The notes beneath the pieces are model-generated. The model was not told where the DNA came from. It did no database searches and was given only the letters and a program-made list of their open reading frames with translations. From NCBI GenBank assembly GCA_029216955.1, contig JANAVB010005597.1:44389466-44453465 (forward strand): a DNA stretch of 64,000 nt. The letters run 5' to 3'. Below are positions 1 through 12,332 of this stretch, piece by piece. Every line of letters starts with the position of its first letter. Within the stretch, counting starts at the first letter, position 1. A program made the position numbers and the translations under genes. The stretch is from Iris pallida (Eukaryota > Streptophyta > Magnoliopsida > Asparagales > Iridaceae).

Positions 1-1
1 G

Positions 2-142
2 AATCCGAAAGGTTATCATAACAGAACGATCACTGACGACTATGTACGGCTGTTTGGTCAAAGAGAAAGTGATCAAAAGAATAATAGAGGTAGCCGTAGC
101 TCCCGTGTTAGATCGCTTTCTCATTGGGTGATAGATCTTTAG
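2..142 (+). CDS. possible 3'-terminal coding fragment of an unidentified gene
   Basis: An open frame enters from the window edge and runs 46 codons to a TAG at 140-142. The peptide is hydrophilic and rich in Ser, Arg, Asp and Asn near its end, and finishes with HWVIDL. I do not recognise the family. The composition is compatible with the tail of a real protein, and the following ~900 bases have no coding signal and could be a 3' UTR. A random 46-codon open frame is also quite possible, so this is weak. Confidence 0.22.
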   Translation, partial: NPKGYHNRTITDDYVRLFGQRESDQKNNRGSRSSRVRSLSHWVIDL

Positions 143-2130
143 GAGATCTAGAGTTGACGATTCAATGGTGTATATATTATGGTCTCAACCTGACGTAACT
201 GTAACTTGCATGGAATCCTAGTTCAAGCTTTCGGCATATCTTTGTTTGTATAGGTTGGCAATATCATTTACCAATTGGCAAATGATGATGAATGTACGTG
301 TCCGCCCAATGACTGTCGACCACGCCTACGTGACAGCGGCCCATTGGAGCTTCCTTGCTAGCACCGAGGCCATCTCCCTTAAAATCTGGACAGAGGTCAA
401 TGAGAGACCGTCACATGGACTGCTGGCCATTAGCAGTCATGCCAATGGCTGTCCAAGCTAGCAGCTTCCTGGCAGAAAACCTACTTGAGGACATTAATGC
501 TCCCAGCTGAGGTCCACACAACTCGATTCACACGAGTTTGCTTGGGAATTGGGATTAATCACCGGTTGATAAATTATAAAAATATAGTCTCGTCGATCAA
601 TTTGGAATTTGTTTGCATGTTTATGTACAGCACTTTAGGATATTACTAACTTTTGCTGTTTCCACTTTTGGAAGATATTATGGTGTAACATCCAATGTTG
701 AGTGATTTTATGTTAGACATTCTAGAATTTGCAATATTTGTTGTGTAGAAAATCTCCAGCTTCCAATCCGTGTCGAAATTTTTGAACTAACAGACCATGG
801 ATTGTTGCTTTAGATTTTTTGGACTTGAACTTGAAGGTTGTTATAAGCCATTACCGCATTTGCATAAAACTGTTGTTGTCAAGAGCAACGAACGACCTGC
901 AATTGAACTTGGTGCAGCCATCAGTAGTTTCCGCAATAAATAACTGCTCCCTATCCTCCCATCACCCTCCCTGTTGTCTCACATTAATTAGAGTTTCATT
1001 TAATATGCTTTTCTTCTCTATATATCAAGTGGTAAGGTGATGCGATTCTTGGTCGCTCGGTGAGTTGAGTAGGAGAGACTAGAGAGTGAAATCCATCGTT
1101 TTCATTATTGATTAATATCATAGTTTGCAGTTTCAACCGATATCGATCCAATGCGGATGATATCAATACGTTTTGGCATGTCCCAATTCGATACTGACGG
1201 ATACAAATATTTGGGTCTCTTTTTCACTTAAGTCGGAAAAAATAAATTGAACAAAAAACCAATAAGTAAGAGTGCGAAAATATGTAGGGAATTTCTTATT
1301 ATATATCATATATAACCAATCGGTAAGGTGGACTACTATTTTATTTAATTCCAAAAATAATATAATAAATTTTAAAGTTATGCCTAAATATATAAGATTA
1401 TTTTTCTAAATATTTTTTTTTTTTGAAACAAAAGGATTTAATACTCGAATTCGAAACCGTTAATACTACCGATATCGTCAATCCGGTTACTTATAGGAAG
1501 GGTCCGATACCGATATTGATATTATAAACCTTGGTTGGTTAATATCTCATAGAAATCGTATGATGAGGTTGAAAATTATTTACGATGATACTGAAATCGC
1601 GTGAACTTATAAGTTCCGCTCACCTTGATGTGCAAATCAAACGTGCCTACATTTCTATCATATATTTTATCAATGTATCCAGAAAGAAGAAATGTTCAAT
1701 AGGGAGCTGCATATAGTGGCACCAGAGCTGGTGGCGTACTGACCATCTTGTTGGCACACGGAGCCTGAAACATCCAAATGAGGCACCAATGGATTCTCTA
1801 GTACCGTCCTTGGCTCTTTCTCCTTTATAGAATGAAGCTGGTCTGAGCCCAACGCATGTGAAGTGATAGGACTGCAGAAGAGGATCATCGATGTCTCCCT
1901 CTCCTCTGTTTCGGCCGGTAAAAGGAAAAAGAAAAGCAAGCAGTAGAGAGAGAAATAAAAGAACCGAATAGAGTGATGATGACCGATATCTTTCCCATAT
2001 GATATGAACCGGAAAGCCCTCATGAATGCACTTACTTCCACACATCACTTGACAAGACTGGCCACAGCAGACCATGAGGACGTGAGACAAAACAAAGGAC
2101 AACATCAAATCAACAAAGCCCCCTCCAATC
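143..2130. other. intergenic stretch without a recognisable gene
   Basis: No open frame here has a recognisable domain. The part around 1110-1550 carries several GATATCG/CGATATC and GATACCG motifs in both orientations and may be an eroded repeat. Two overlapping minus-strand frames near 1650-2108 have hydrophobic N-terminal stretches but no family resemblance, and I do not call them genes. Confidence 0.5.
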
Positions 2131-2140
2131 TACTAATAAC
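2131..2140. repeat. 10-bp target site duplication, left copy
   Basis: The decamer TACTAATAAC directly precedes the terminal GGGTAAAGTG of the foldback element. It is repeated exactly at 11070-11079 directly after the matching CACTTTACCC. A 9-11 bp duplication is usual for Mutator-like elements. Confidence 0.8.
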
Positions 2141-2956
2141 GGGTAAAGTGTAACAAACCCTTCCTTAGATTTACCTCATTCTCAAAATAAGACTAGTTAG
2201 AAAACTTAAACACTTAGACCTCCTCTCAATCTATGACTCGATCAAAATATCTCCTACCGTTACAATTCGTCAAATTTGGCCGTTAATTTTTGTTTAAAAA
2301 ATAAAAACAAAAAGAGAAAATTTGAGTGGCACCCCACTTTTTTACGCTTATTTAAGGTGCACCCCACAAGTTTACATGAATGTATGACACCCCCCACTTT
2401 TGACGGTTTCAGTCCAAAACGAACGGTCAACCCAGTTGACCAATTATTTTTGACGAAAATATTCCCTATCTGTCTCTTCTTCCCCGCGTCAACTATTCGT
2501 CTCGCCCCCCTCCGCCGTGCTCGGCCCCCCTCTACGGCGTCGCCGTGCTCTGCCCCCCTCCACGGCGTCGCCGCACTCCCCCCGTCCCCGACCTCGCCGT
2601 ACCCCCCCCCCCCCCGGCCATCACCACCACCACCATCACCAACATCATCACCATCATCATCATCATCATCATCATCACCACCACCATCCACCATCATCAC
2701 CGCCCCCCCTCCCCCTGCTGCTACGGCTGCTGCTGCTACTGCTGCTGCTGCGGCTGCTGCTGCGGCGACGGCAGCGGTGGCGGTAGGGGCTAGGGGGCGG
2801 AGCGGGAGGGGGGGGTGGGTGGTGATGACGGTTGATGGTGGTGGTGGTGATGATGATGGTGATGATGTTGGTGATGGTGGTGATGGTGGTGGTGGTGATG
2901 GCCAGGGGGTGCGGCGAGGTCGGGGAGGGGGGAGTGCGGCGACGCCGTGGAGGGGG

Positions 2957-5141
2957 TGTAACGATCCGCTCCGCCCTAGCGGAACGCCGATTCCAAACGG
3001 CAAGTGTAACGACTCAAACGAGCCGTCAACCCGAAGAGTTGCCTCGACCCGATGAAGTATCGATGCAAATCGATGCCAGACTTGCCTTGGCCCGTCAAGA
3101 TGAATCCAGACTTAGACTGTCAAAGGCGCGCTCGGAGTATCGCTCGGCCGATGCGAACATCGCTAAGGTGGGTGGCTCCGATGAACCCGTCACTGCTTAG
3201 CCTAGACACATAACAAAACGGACACATTCACGAGAATCGCTAGGCGATAACATCTTGCATGCTAATAAATGACTCAACGCACCTAGCTAAGGGAATAATC
3301 CCATCTTGCATGCTTGTTTAGAACATGGAAAAGAACTCGGCAAATATAGAAACTCTCGCCCGCGCTCTACGCTCGTGCTACGGCACAAGCTTATGCTCAA
3401 GTCCCGTACGCGTTCAACAATGAAACCATGAATGGATTACAACAATGAAATGGGAAGACTATCAACATAGTCGTTCCGAGTATAGTATAGCAACATTGAA
3501 AGGCTATGGGACCGATGGGTCGCCAAGGCGACTCCCGCACTGGGAGTTGCGTAATGCGTGAATGAATGAATCAACGAATGAATAAATACGTGAAAACATG
3601 AATGAACATACGAACAAGTGAAAGAATAAAATGAAAGAAAGAATACATGAAAGATAAGACATGGAAGACGCTAGCGACAGGTGTGACGGGCACGTGCAAC
3701 GGGGCTCGCTACCCGCGCTGTACGGACGCCAACCTGGTCGTTAACGCATTATGGCTAAGGGTTAGCCTACGGCTCGGAGATAGCCGCTAAGTTAAAATGA
3801 CAAGACAATACGAAATGGTCGTGGACAAACGGCACGGGCGATGGGGGGGAATACCGTGGCCGTCGTGTGGAAGGATTCTGCGGCACGGGCGTTGGGGGGG
3901 TAAACCGTGGCCGACCTAGGCAGAATCAATACGCGCTTACGGGCTGCTTGGGTGCGGGCTTGGGCACCAAGAGACGTAAGTAGGAGGGTATATTCAAGAG
4001 ACTTAACGGGGTGTACCAGCCATCACCCTACGCTAAGTTGAGAATTGCCACAGGAGAATGTCCTAAATGGCTTGTAAAGCCAGCGACCCGTGCATGTAGA
4101 TTAAGTGGACTATGCTGGTGGCAATCCACGTGCAAGTTCTTGCATTGAAATCAAAGTAGTCTAAGTTAACTAAATGAAGTGTTTCCTGAACATGCTCGAA
4201 TTATAACACTCCTGAACATGCTTGTAAAGTAACATCCCGAACATGAACATGCTCGAAACGTAACATGCCCGAACATGCTTGAAATGTACCACCCTGAACA
4301 TGCTTGAAATGTGCCTCCTGAACATGCTCGAAACGTAACACTAGAACATGCCCACGACGTGCTAGAACCCGAGACATAGACTCGCCCGTAACATTGAATG
4401 TTTATATGAATCACGTCAAGCTACTTCATGTTAATTGTTGTTGACTAACTTGGTTTACTTGGACAGGGAAGGCCGGACGGTAAGTATGGGTAAGTCGTGC
4501 ATGTATTTCCATACGACACTTGAAATCAGTAACACGAGATAGGTCATGATATGTGCCATGAAATTGACCCTAAGGCAAGATTAGAAAGACAATGAATGAT
4601 AGTCGGTGCACAAAAGTAAATGCAACGTGTTTGGTAATGATGGCGTTGTGGGCGAGCTAGCCTCCCCACCAGTGCATAACAATGTACTGATAACCCCACA
4701 GTATGCTTACAGGATAGCAGGAGACGCCGGCTGGTGCGGAGCTTCCATCGAACGTGTTAAGGCGCGGAGCCAACTCCGGGGCCTTGGGACGTTGCAGAAG
4801 CTGAAGCACCCTATACAGGACATAATGTATCGGAACATCGCCATGTATCATTCCATCTTGTAAGCCACTTGGCACGCCTTTTATGTTTCAGAGAGAGAGC
4901 TTGAGCGATTTGTAATATCGGCCTAGCGCCGCTTGTAACCTTCGTGAATATCAATATCAAAGATCGAATTTGCTTCTACTTGTGTTTATTTACTTTCCGC
5001 TGCAATGGGGACACTCTGTGCGACTCTGTGGCCTAGCTCAATCGGCCGTTTCTGGACTTGGCCTTGCACGGGCGCAACCTAGGCCCGTGCGGCATCACGC
5101 CTTAGCGAGGACGATCGCTCCTACGGGAGCGGGGCGTGACA
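2957..5141 (+). repeat. 5' LTR of element A
   Basis: 2185-bp LTR, TGTAACG to GTGACA. It contains a short tandem array around 4180-4350 built on GAACATGCTCGAA/GAACATGCTTGAA variants and an ATGAATGAA-rich stretch near 3540-3660. Small open frames seen here recur in the 3' LTR and are not genes. Confidence 0.93.
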
Positions 5142-5145
5142 GTTT

Positions 5146-5157
5146 TGGTATCAGAGC
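5146..5157 (+). other. primer binding site of element A (initiator tRNA-Met)
   Basis: TGGTATCAGAGC, four bases after the LTR end, is complementary to the 3' end of plant initiator methionine tRNA. It fixes the orientation of element A as plus. Confidence 0.9.
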
Positions 5158-8090
5158 ACGGCTTTACGTCCTTGGACTTCATATCGAATTCTCAGTTTTG
5201 AAAGCTCGGTTGGAAATAAGGAAGTGTACGCTCTCTCTCGTTGTGCCTTGGGATGTTCCATACAATAAGTCTAATACTTTCAAAAGCTCGTACAAGTACT
5301 CGGTTGAACGGGATCGATAGGCGAAGGCCTTTGTGCCAAACCCCGACAGACTTGAGTCGAAGGAAAACTAAATTGCTAGAAGTTAGCAAACACAAGGCTC
5401 GCTTGAATAACTTTACGCTAACAATGTCGAACTATGTTAGACTTGACTCGATAGAGAACATATGTTAAGTTAACATGTAGCGTGCATGCCTGACTAGTCT
5501 TGCATCGACCTAGCAAGTGAGCGTGCAAATTCAAATATAGTTCGCACGAGATGGTTATGCGGCACAACTTAGTCCGTGTGTCGTGCACCTTGACTTCTGG
5601 TGCAATCGAGTTGCGAGCGATATCAAGTACCGCTCGGTCGGGAACGGAGATACACTTAGAGTGTATATCGATAGGAATGCTATCAACTAACGCTTAGGCG
5701 TGCACGAAAGATTGGCTTGGATTTCGAGGATTTGCTTGAACGACTTAGTACGTCGAGGCGACATGAGCATTACGTTAGAGATTCGTTGAACGAATCGATA
5801 AGACGTCTTAGCGCGTGGCGCAAACGTGATTGAGGATTAGACCGTATGGCTTGAACCCGAGTGGTGTATGTGATAAGTTCGGAGAAGAAAAAGAATGTGA
5901 TTGAGGACTAGATCAGATGGCTCGAATCCGAGTGGTGTATGGACATCTTGGAAATAGTTCGAGCGAAATCGAGGATTACGAGTATGTCGGCGAGGCGATG
6001 CGGTCGCGCAAAGCCTTAGAACGCGTCACACTTAGTTGGTTGTGACTTCGATTGTCCCGAGCGAGATGTCGCTCGGACAACTTGTCGTTAGACAACGTGA
6101 GTTAGAAAACGATTCGGAACGACGAATGGAAATAGTTGGTCTTGATCGAGGAAACTTAGAGCATCGCACGTACGATTTCGGATTGATACAAATGAAATAT
6201 GACTTGAATCTTGAACAACGATCTTGAAACGAGCTCGAGGAATAGCAGATGAACTTGATCTTGAATATTAAATGAAATAGTGGAATATCCAACTCGGACA
6301 ACGGCATCGTCGCATGACTCGAAATTGGTTGCAAAGGAAGATCGTCAGGTTACGCATATCGTCGATGGTATTGAGGCGTATCAAAGATCGATATGCGATA
6401 ACTCGGGGGTACTCTGACTCGGCGAATGACGATCGTGCAAATGTCATTGTTCCGTTGGATGCTATACTCGAGATATTAAAATGCGTCGAGGAAAATATAG
6501 ACGTGGCTCGAGGACTTTCTGGTTGAATGAAGGACGGTCGGACTGTCGAATAGAGATCGCAGCTTGGATGAAAATGAAGTGTTTGGATTTCTTCGACGAA
6601 AACCCCAACGTCGACATGCTTGTCTTATGCGAGCGCAACTCCAGCCTCGCACATGCGTCGCGCCGATTTGAGACGATCACTCCGCGTAAGCGCTGGTATG
6701 GTGATTCATACCGCAGGGGTGATTGACCTAGCTTGGCGTGATAATTTGTATGCTTCGACTTGTGGTTTGACGCGAAGGTGACTCGAAAATGAATTGTGTG
6801 TTTGAAGAACCGAATTTGAGGATTGCGTAGGTCCAATCCGCGTATCGAAAATGAGTTAGTCTAAACTCAAACAAGAGTTACGCCCCGATGAGAATGATTA
6901 TTCCGCGGGTGCGTTGCATGGTGATTCATGAACCACCGTGGATAATCGGACTCGCGTGAGATTGGGGCGCAACGTATTGTCGAGCTAGATGACCTCGTGA
7001 TCGAATACATGAATTGGTTAGAATTGGTGATTTGAATGGATACGAATACGCGCAACGAATGCATTGATGCGAATAGGTAATCGTGCTCGATGTTTAGAAA
7101 TCTGAGTGTCGCGAGCCTGGGTAGAAAATCCCGTACTATCGACTTTGGTTTGACCCTAGGATTGGGGTCAGTGTTGGCATTATTGTTGGGGAACTATGAT
7201 TCCAATCCTGACATTGACTTAGCCTCAAAAAGATGGCCTAGCAGGTAGGCAAGACGCCCTGTTTCATGTGTTAGCAATCAAAAGATTGATCTTGAGGATT
7301 GGCATGGACGGATAGCATGAACCACGAATGTAGGAAACCCTACTCACGAGACTTGGCTGACATGCATATATTTCAGGGACGCTTGAGTATGTGCACGATG
7401 CGACTCGAGTGAGAATGACAAACTCACTATCCTGCGGCTTGGCTGAATGCATGTATTTTGGGGACGCTTGGAATGCGTGCACGATCCAACCAAGTGATAC
7501 GTTGAGTTCTAGCACGACTTGGGGAGTGAACGAGTATCGTGAACGTGAAATCGTGCTAGTAAAAGTTGGTATAACGAAGTGAAGCATTGATAGGAAGATA
7601 TGCTCGACGATAGTGCAATATGTGGTCTTAAATTCGATGAAAATTTCCTAGACTTGGTCGACCCCGTTAAGTAGAAATCATACTGATTTCGTGGACATGA
7701 ACGCTTGAAAAGCGAATCGGGCCATCTCGATGACCGAGATAAACGAAAGTGAATTTGCCTTAGCCTGCAACCCTCGCATTTGATGACTTACAACGTGCCT
7801 CGTGCAGCCATTCCAGTTCCATGACATGTCGAAATGGCAACCAAGACGAAGAAATACTCGAATTGAATAAGTACGATCAACTCTAAAATGAATGGAAGGC
7901 TATTCGATAAAATCGACCCAACGCGTGCGACACGGGACTTAGAAAGATATCAAGTATGGTTCGATGTCGTCGGACGATAGGACCGCTCGATGAAATTATC
8001 TAAGAAACACGAAAACACGAGTTAAGAAATGGTAGGATGACCTGCACTCAGAAAGTCTCGAGGACGAGACTTATTTTGAGTGGTGTATTA

Positions 8091-10275
8091 TGTAACGATC
8101 CGCTCCGCCCTAGCGGAACGCCGATTCCAAACGGCAAGTGTAACGACTCAAACGAGCCGTCAACCCGAAGAGTTGCCTCGACCCGATGAAGTATCGATGC
8201 AAATCGATGCCAGACTTGCCTTGGCCCGTCAAGATGAATCCAGACTTAGACTGTCAAAGGCGCGCTCGGAGTATCGCTCGGCCGATGCGAACATCGCTAA
8301 GGTGGGTGGCTCCGATGAACCCGTCACTGCTTAGCCTAGACACATAACAAAACGGACACATTCACGAGAATCGCTAGGCGATAACATCTTGCATGCTAAT
8401 AAATGACTCAACGCACCTAGCTAAGGGAATAATCCCATCTTGCATGCTTGTTTAGAACATGGAAAAGAACTCGGCAAATATAGAAACTCTCGCCCGCGCT
8501 CTACGCTCGTGCTACGGCACAAGCTTAAGTTCAAGTCCCGTACGCGTTCAACAATGAAACCATGAATGGATTACAACAATGAAATGGGAAGACTATCAAC
8601 ATAGTCGTTCCGAGTATAGTATAGCAACATTGAAAGGCTATGGGACCGATGGGTCGCCAAGGCGACTCCCGCACTGGGAGTTACGTAATGCGTGAATGAA
8701 TGAATCAACGAATGAATAAATACGTGAAAACATGAATGAACATACGAACAAGTGAAAGAATAAAATGAAAGAAAGAATACATGAAAGATAAGACATGGAA
8801 GACGCTAGCGACAGGTGTGACGGGCACGTGCAACGGGGCTCGCTACCCGCGCTGTACGGACGCCAACCTGGTCGTTAACGCATTATGGCTAAGGGTTAGC
8901 CTACGGCTCGGAGATAGCCGCTAAGTTAAAATGACAAGACAATACGAAATGGTCGTGGACAAACGGCACGGGCGATGGGGGGGAATACCGTGGCCGTCGT
9001 GTGGAAGGATTCTGCGGCACGGGCGTTGGGGGGGTAAACCGTGGCCGACCTAGACAGAATCAATACGCGCTTACGGGCTGCTTGGGTGCGGGCTTGGGCA
9101 CCAAGAGACGTAAGTAGGAGGGTATATTCAAGAGACTTAACGGGGTGTACCAGCCATCACCCTACGCTAAGTTGAGAATTGCCACAGGGGAATGTCCTAA
9201 ATGGCTTGTAAAGCCAGCGACCCGTGCATGTAGATTAAGTGGACTATGCTGGTGGCAATCCACGTGCAAGTTCTTGCATTGAAATCAAAGTAGTCTAAGT
9301 TAACTAAATGAAGTGTTTCCTGAACATGCTCGAATTATAACACTCCTGAACATGCTTGTAAAGTAACATCCCGAACATGAACATGCTCGAAACGTAACAT
9401 GCCCGAACATGCTTGAAATGTACCACCCTGAACATGCTTGAAATGTGCCTCCTGAACATGCTCGAAACGTAACACTAGAACATGCCCACGACGTGCTAGA
9501 ACCCGAGACATAGACTCGCCCGTAACATTGAATGTTTATATGAATCACGTCAAGCTACTTCATGTTAATTGTTGTTGACTAACTTGGTTTACTTGGACAG
9601 GGAAGGCCGGACGGTAAGTATGGGTAAGTCGTGCATGTATTTCCATACGACACTTGAAATCAGTAACACGAGATAGGTCATGATATGTGCCATGAAATTG
9701 ACCCTAAGGCAAGATTAGAAAGACAATGAATGATAGTCGGTGCACAAAAGTAAATGCAACGTGTTTGGTAATGATGGCGTTGTGGGCGAGCTAGCCTCCC
9801 CACCAGTGCATAACAATGTACTGATAACCCCACAGTATGCTTGCAGGATAGCAGGAGACGCCGGCTGGTGCGGAGCTTCCATCGAACGTGTTAAGGCGCG
9901 GAGCCAACTCCGGGGCCTTGGGACGTTGCAGAAGCTGAAGCACCCTATACAAGACATAATGTATCGGAACATCGCCATGTATCATTCCATCTTGTAAGCC
10001 ACTTGGCACGCCTTTTATGTTTCAGAGAGAGAGCTTGAGCGATTTGTAATATCGGCCTAGCGCCGCTTGTAACCTTCGTGAATATCAATATCAAAGATCG
10101 AATTTGCTTCTACTTGTGTTTATTTACTTTCCGCTGCAATGGGGACACTCTGTGCGACTCTGTGGCCTAGCTCAATCGGCCGTTTCTGGACTTGGCCTTG
10201 CACGGGCACAACCTAGGCCCGTGCGGCATCACGCCTTAGCGAGGACGATCGCTCCTACGGGAGCGGGGCGTGACA
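8091..10275 (+). repeat. 3' LTR of element A
   Basis: Near-identical copy of 2957-5141 with the same length. It is preceded by an internal block containing CTCGAGGACGAGACTT (8059-8074) that is also found beside LTR B. Confidence 0.93.
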
Positions 10276-11069
10276 GGGGGGCCGAGCACGGCGGGAGGGG
10301 GAGGGGGGTGCAGCCATGTGTGACGGGGAGGGGGAACACACAAAGGAGACAAAGGGCATTTTCATCAAAAAAGAATTTGACCGTTCGTTTTAGACAGAAA
10401 CCGTCCAAAGTGGGGGGGTGTCATACATTCATATAAACTTGTGGGGTGCACCTTAAATAAGCCTAAAAAAAGTGGGGTGCCACTCAAATTTTCTCAAATA
10501 AAAATAAAAATAATAAATATCCAAAATACCATTCACTCTTTCCCATTCACCCCCCTCCATTCCCTCACCACCCCATCCCGCCCCCATTAACGTGGCCGCC
10601 CCCTCCTCCTCCCCTCAGCCACCCTCCTCCTCCTCCTCCTCCCCGTGTCCCACGTCCAGCTCCTCCCCGCCCCCCTCGTCCTCTCCGCCCCCTCCTCCTC
10701 CTCCTAGTGTCCAGCTCCTCCTCACCCCCTCCACCTCCTCCTTCCCGCGTCCAGCTCCTACCTGCCCCCGTCCTCCTCACGTCCAGCTCCTCCCCGCCCC
10801 CATTCTCCTCCTCCCCGCGGCCATCCGACCCCCCTCCCCCCTCCCCTCTGCGGCCACCCGCTCGATCCACCCCCACCACCGGAGAGAGGGGAAGGGGGGT
10901 GTGGAGGAGGGATAAAATGGTCATCACATTCCCGACTTAACACCGGTTAACAGAAATATTTGATTATGGTGTCACTTGAGCATAATTGAAAGGTAATGAG
11001 TTTTTCAAATCAAAATTTTTTTAATTGTATTTTTCGTAGATCTAAGGGAGGTTTATATGCACTTTACCC

Positions 11070-11079
11070 TACTAATAAC
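11070..11079. repeat. 10-bp target site duplication, right copy
   Basis: TACTAATAAC, identical to 2131-2140, immediately follows the terminal CACTTTACCC of the foldback element. Confidence 0.8.
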
Positions 11080-11701
11080 TACTACTAACCTTTGTTAGTA
11101 ACTCGGCAAATGGAGAAAAATTGGGGCGACAAATACGAGTATAAATCGGCTCAGTGCAAATAAAAAACGTTAAAATTTTGCCAAAAATACGAAAAATAAA
11201 AATATTAAGATTGGGAACTTCACATTCTTAAATATGTTGTCAAATTTAGTTAACTAAACAGATTTTCACATTTTTTGTGCCAAAGTTTTCAATAATTTAT
11301 GCAGACCACGTTTCAAATTCGCATGTTTAAAATATACATATGAATTTGAATATGCCGAAAGCACGTAAATATTATTTGAATATGTCGAAAGCACTTAAAT
11401 ATTATACGTTTGAGAAATATACGAAAAATTCGTGTATAATAAGAATTTTATTCAGTTGATTGCTAATAAGCCTACTAAGCTCTCTATTTGAATATTACTT
11501 CATTAATCATTTGGAGTTTATGTTTGACATGAATTGTTCATATTGGCACACATCACATCTTGACAAGACTTGACATATGATCTCTTGGGAAGTTTGCAAT
11601 CAATAAGATTTACGTACACTACTAAAAAAGTGCTTCCATAATTACATTAACACATCAAAGACACCCAAAATAAAAAATAAAAAGCTTAAACATTCTAATT
11701 G
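11080..11701. other. AT-rich intergenic stretch, nothing recognised
   Basis: This is the presumed 3' flank of the EPFL gene on the minus strand. No coding frame or repeat family is recognised; a short direct repeat containing GAATATG(C/T)CGAAAGCAC occurs at about 11346-11398. Confidence 0.5.
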
Positions 11702-12259
11702 TCATGGGTTGAGGATCCTCTCCCCACACTTGCACTTCCAGCTCATGGGCTTGTAGTTGGAGGTGTCGTCACTGATGGAGGCGACACCGCCCTCGTTCCT
11801 GGATACGGCATGCCCGGTTCCTCTCGTGTCGCTCGGCGACACGGGCACCTGCACCGCCTCGCAGTGGCCGCAGCTGGCGCACCTCCTCTGGCATATTGGT
11901 GGCCTCGAGCCGATCGTCTTCGATTCCACCATAACTCCTCCAATGTCCTTCACGCACATAACAAATCCAATCTCAAGAACTTCACGAATTGTCATAGGGA
12001 AACAACATTTTCTTTTGGAAGAAAAAAAACGGTGTGGAGTTCGATTCTCACCTGGGCAACTTGTGGATGCTTGGGCAGTGATCTACCTGCACAGAACAAG
12101 TTGACAACCTTGAGAGAAAGTAGCACAAGTACTTCTGAAAAGGAATTTACATTAAAAAAAAATGTAAAATACAATGTTATCACCTTCAGTGCAGTACATG
12201 ACTTGAGCTGAGCTGATGAAGAGGAGGAGCAGTGAGAGAAGGAAGGGGCAAATACCCAT
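11702..12259 (-). CDS. EPIDERMAL PATTERNING FACTOR-like secreted cysteine-rich peptide (EPFL1/2/3 type)
   Basis: EPF/EPFL peptides are secreted ligands of ERECTA-family receptor kinases, often acting with TOO MANY MOUTHS, and control stomatal spacing and organ growth. Predicted exons on the minus strand are 12259-12184 (start ATG, phase 1), 12086-12052 (35 bases) and 11947-11702 (stop TGA). Joined, they give 118 residues, the usual family size. Residues 1 to about 20 form a hydrophobic signal peptide rich in Leu. The C-terminal domain has the family GSRPP motif (residues 50-54), the CEAVQVPV-like motif after the fourth Cys, and the ending YKPMSWKCKCG. Six cysteines fall at about 56, 60, 63, 66, 109 and 111, the EPFL six-Cys pattern with a long variable loop between Cys4 and Cys5. 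The donors are GT and the acceptors AG; the exon 3 acceptor at about 11948 has a weak pyrimidine tract and could lie slightly upstream. No stop or frameshift is seen. The subgroup is inferred from the motif pattern. Confidence 0.85.
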
Positions 12260-12322
12260 TTGGAGTAGTAGTGGTAGCTCAGTGAATTGAATGAGTGAAT
12301 GAGGAAAGAGAAAGGGGTTGGC

Positions 12323-12332
12323 AAATATATAA
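12323..12332 (-). promoter_or_regulatory. TATA box of the EPFL gene
   Basis: On the minus strand the sequence reads TTATATATTT about 65 bases before the ATG. It is followed by a pyrimidine-rich leader. The position fits a core promoter with a short 5' UTR. Confidence 0.5.

Larger units (their letters stand above)
2957..10275 (+). mobile_element. element A: non-coding LTR retrotransposon (LARD-like)
   Basis: Two direct repeats of 2185 bp (2957-5141 and 8091-10275) bound a 2949-bp interior. Both begin TGTAACG and end GGGGCGTGACA. The insertion is flanked by the 5-bp duplication GGGGG at 2952-2956 and 10276-10280. A primer binding site for initiator tRNA-Met follows the 5' LTR. The interior has no gag or pol frame in any phase, so the element must be moved by enzymes from elsewhere. 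I count about eight base differences between the two LTRs (roughly 0.4 percent) and no length change, so insertion is recent. The interior has short imperfect duplications near 5829-5940 and 7340-7490. It inserted into the right arm of the foldback element. Confidence 0.92.
2141..11069. mobile_element. foldback / MULE-like DNA element, split by LTR element A
   Basis: The element starts GGGTAAAGTG and ends CACTTTACCC. The terminal similarity extends about 35 bases inwards. Further in, 2313-2560 is the reverse complement of roughly 10276-10497, and the GC-rich core 2561-2956 is itself a palindrome centred near 2758, made of CAT/ATG and CCG-type simple repeats. Without the LTR element (2957-10275 plus one 5-bp duplication) the host element is about 1.6 kb and much of it can fold on itself. 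The right part also holds a pyrimidine-rich stretch at 10540-10900 with no partner on the left. No transposase is visible, so it would be non-autonomous. The 10-bp duplication suggests Mutator; this class is inferred from duplication length only. Long open frames in the core are translations of simple repeats. Confidence 0.72.

Noticed and set aside
1647..2108. Overlapping minus-strand frames with hydrophobic N-terminal stretches
   Set aside because: No known domain, two frames of similar quality over the same bases, and no splice or promoter support.
2260..3055. Long frames of about 250 codons on both strands
   Set aside because: They translate CAT, CCG and poly-G simple repeats of the foldback core, and the residues are low-complexity.
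4166..4414. Cys-rich minus-strand frame, repeated at 9300-9548
   Set aside because: It is a translation of a short tandem repeat in the LTR of element A and occurs identically in both LTRs.
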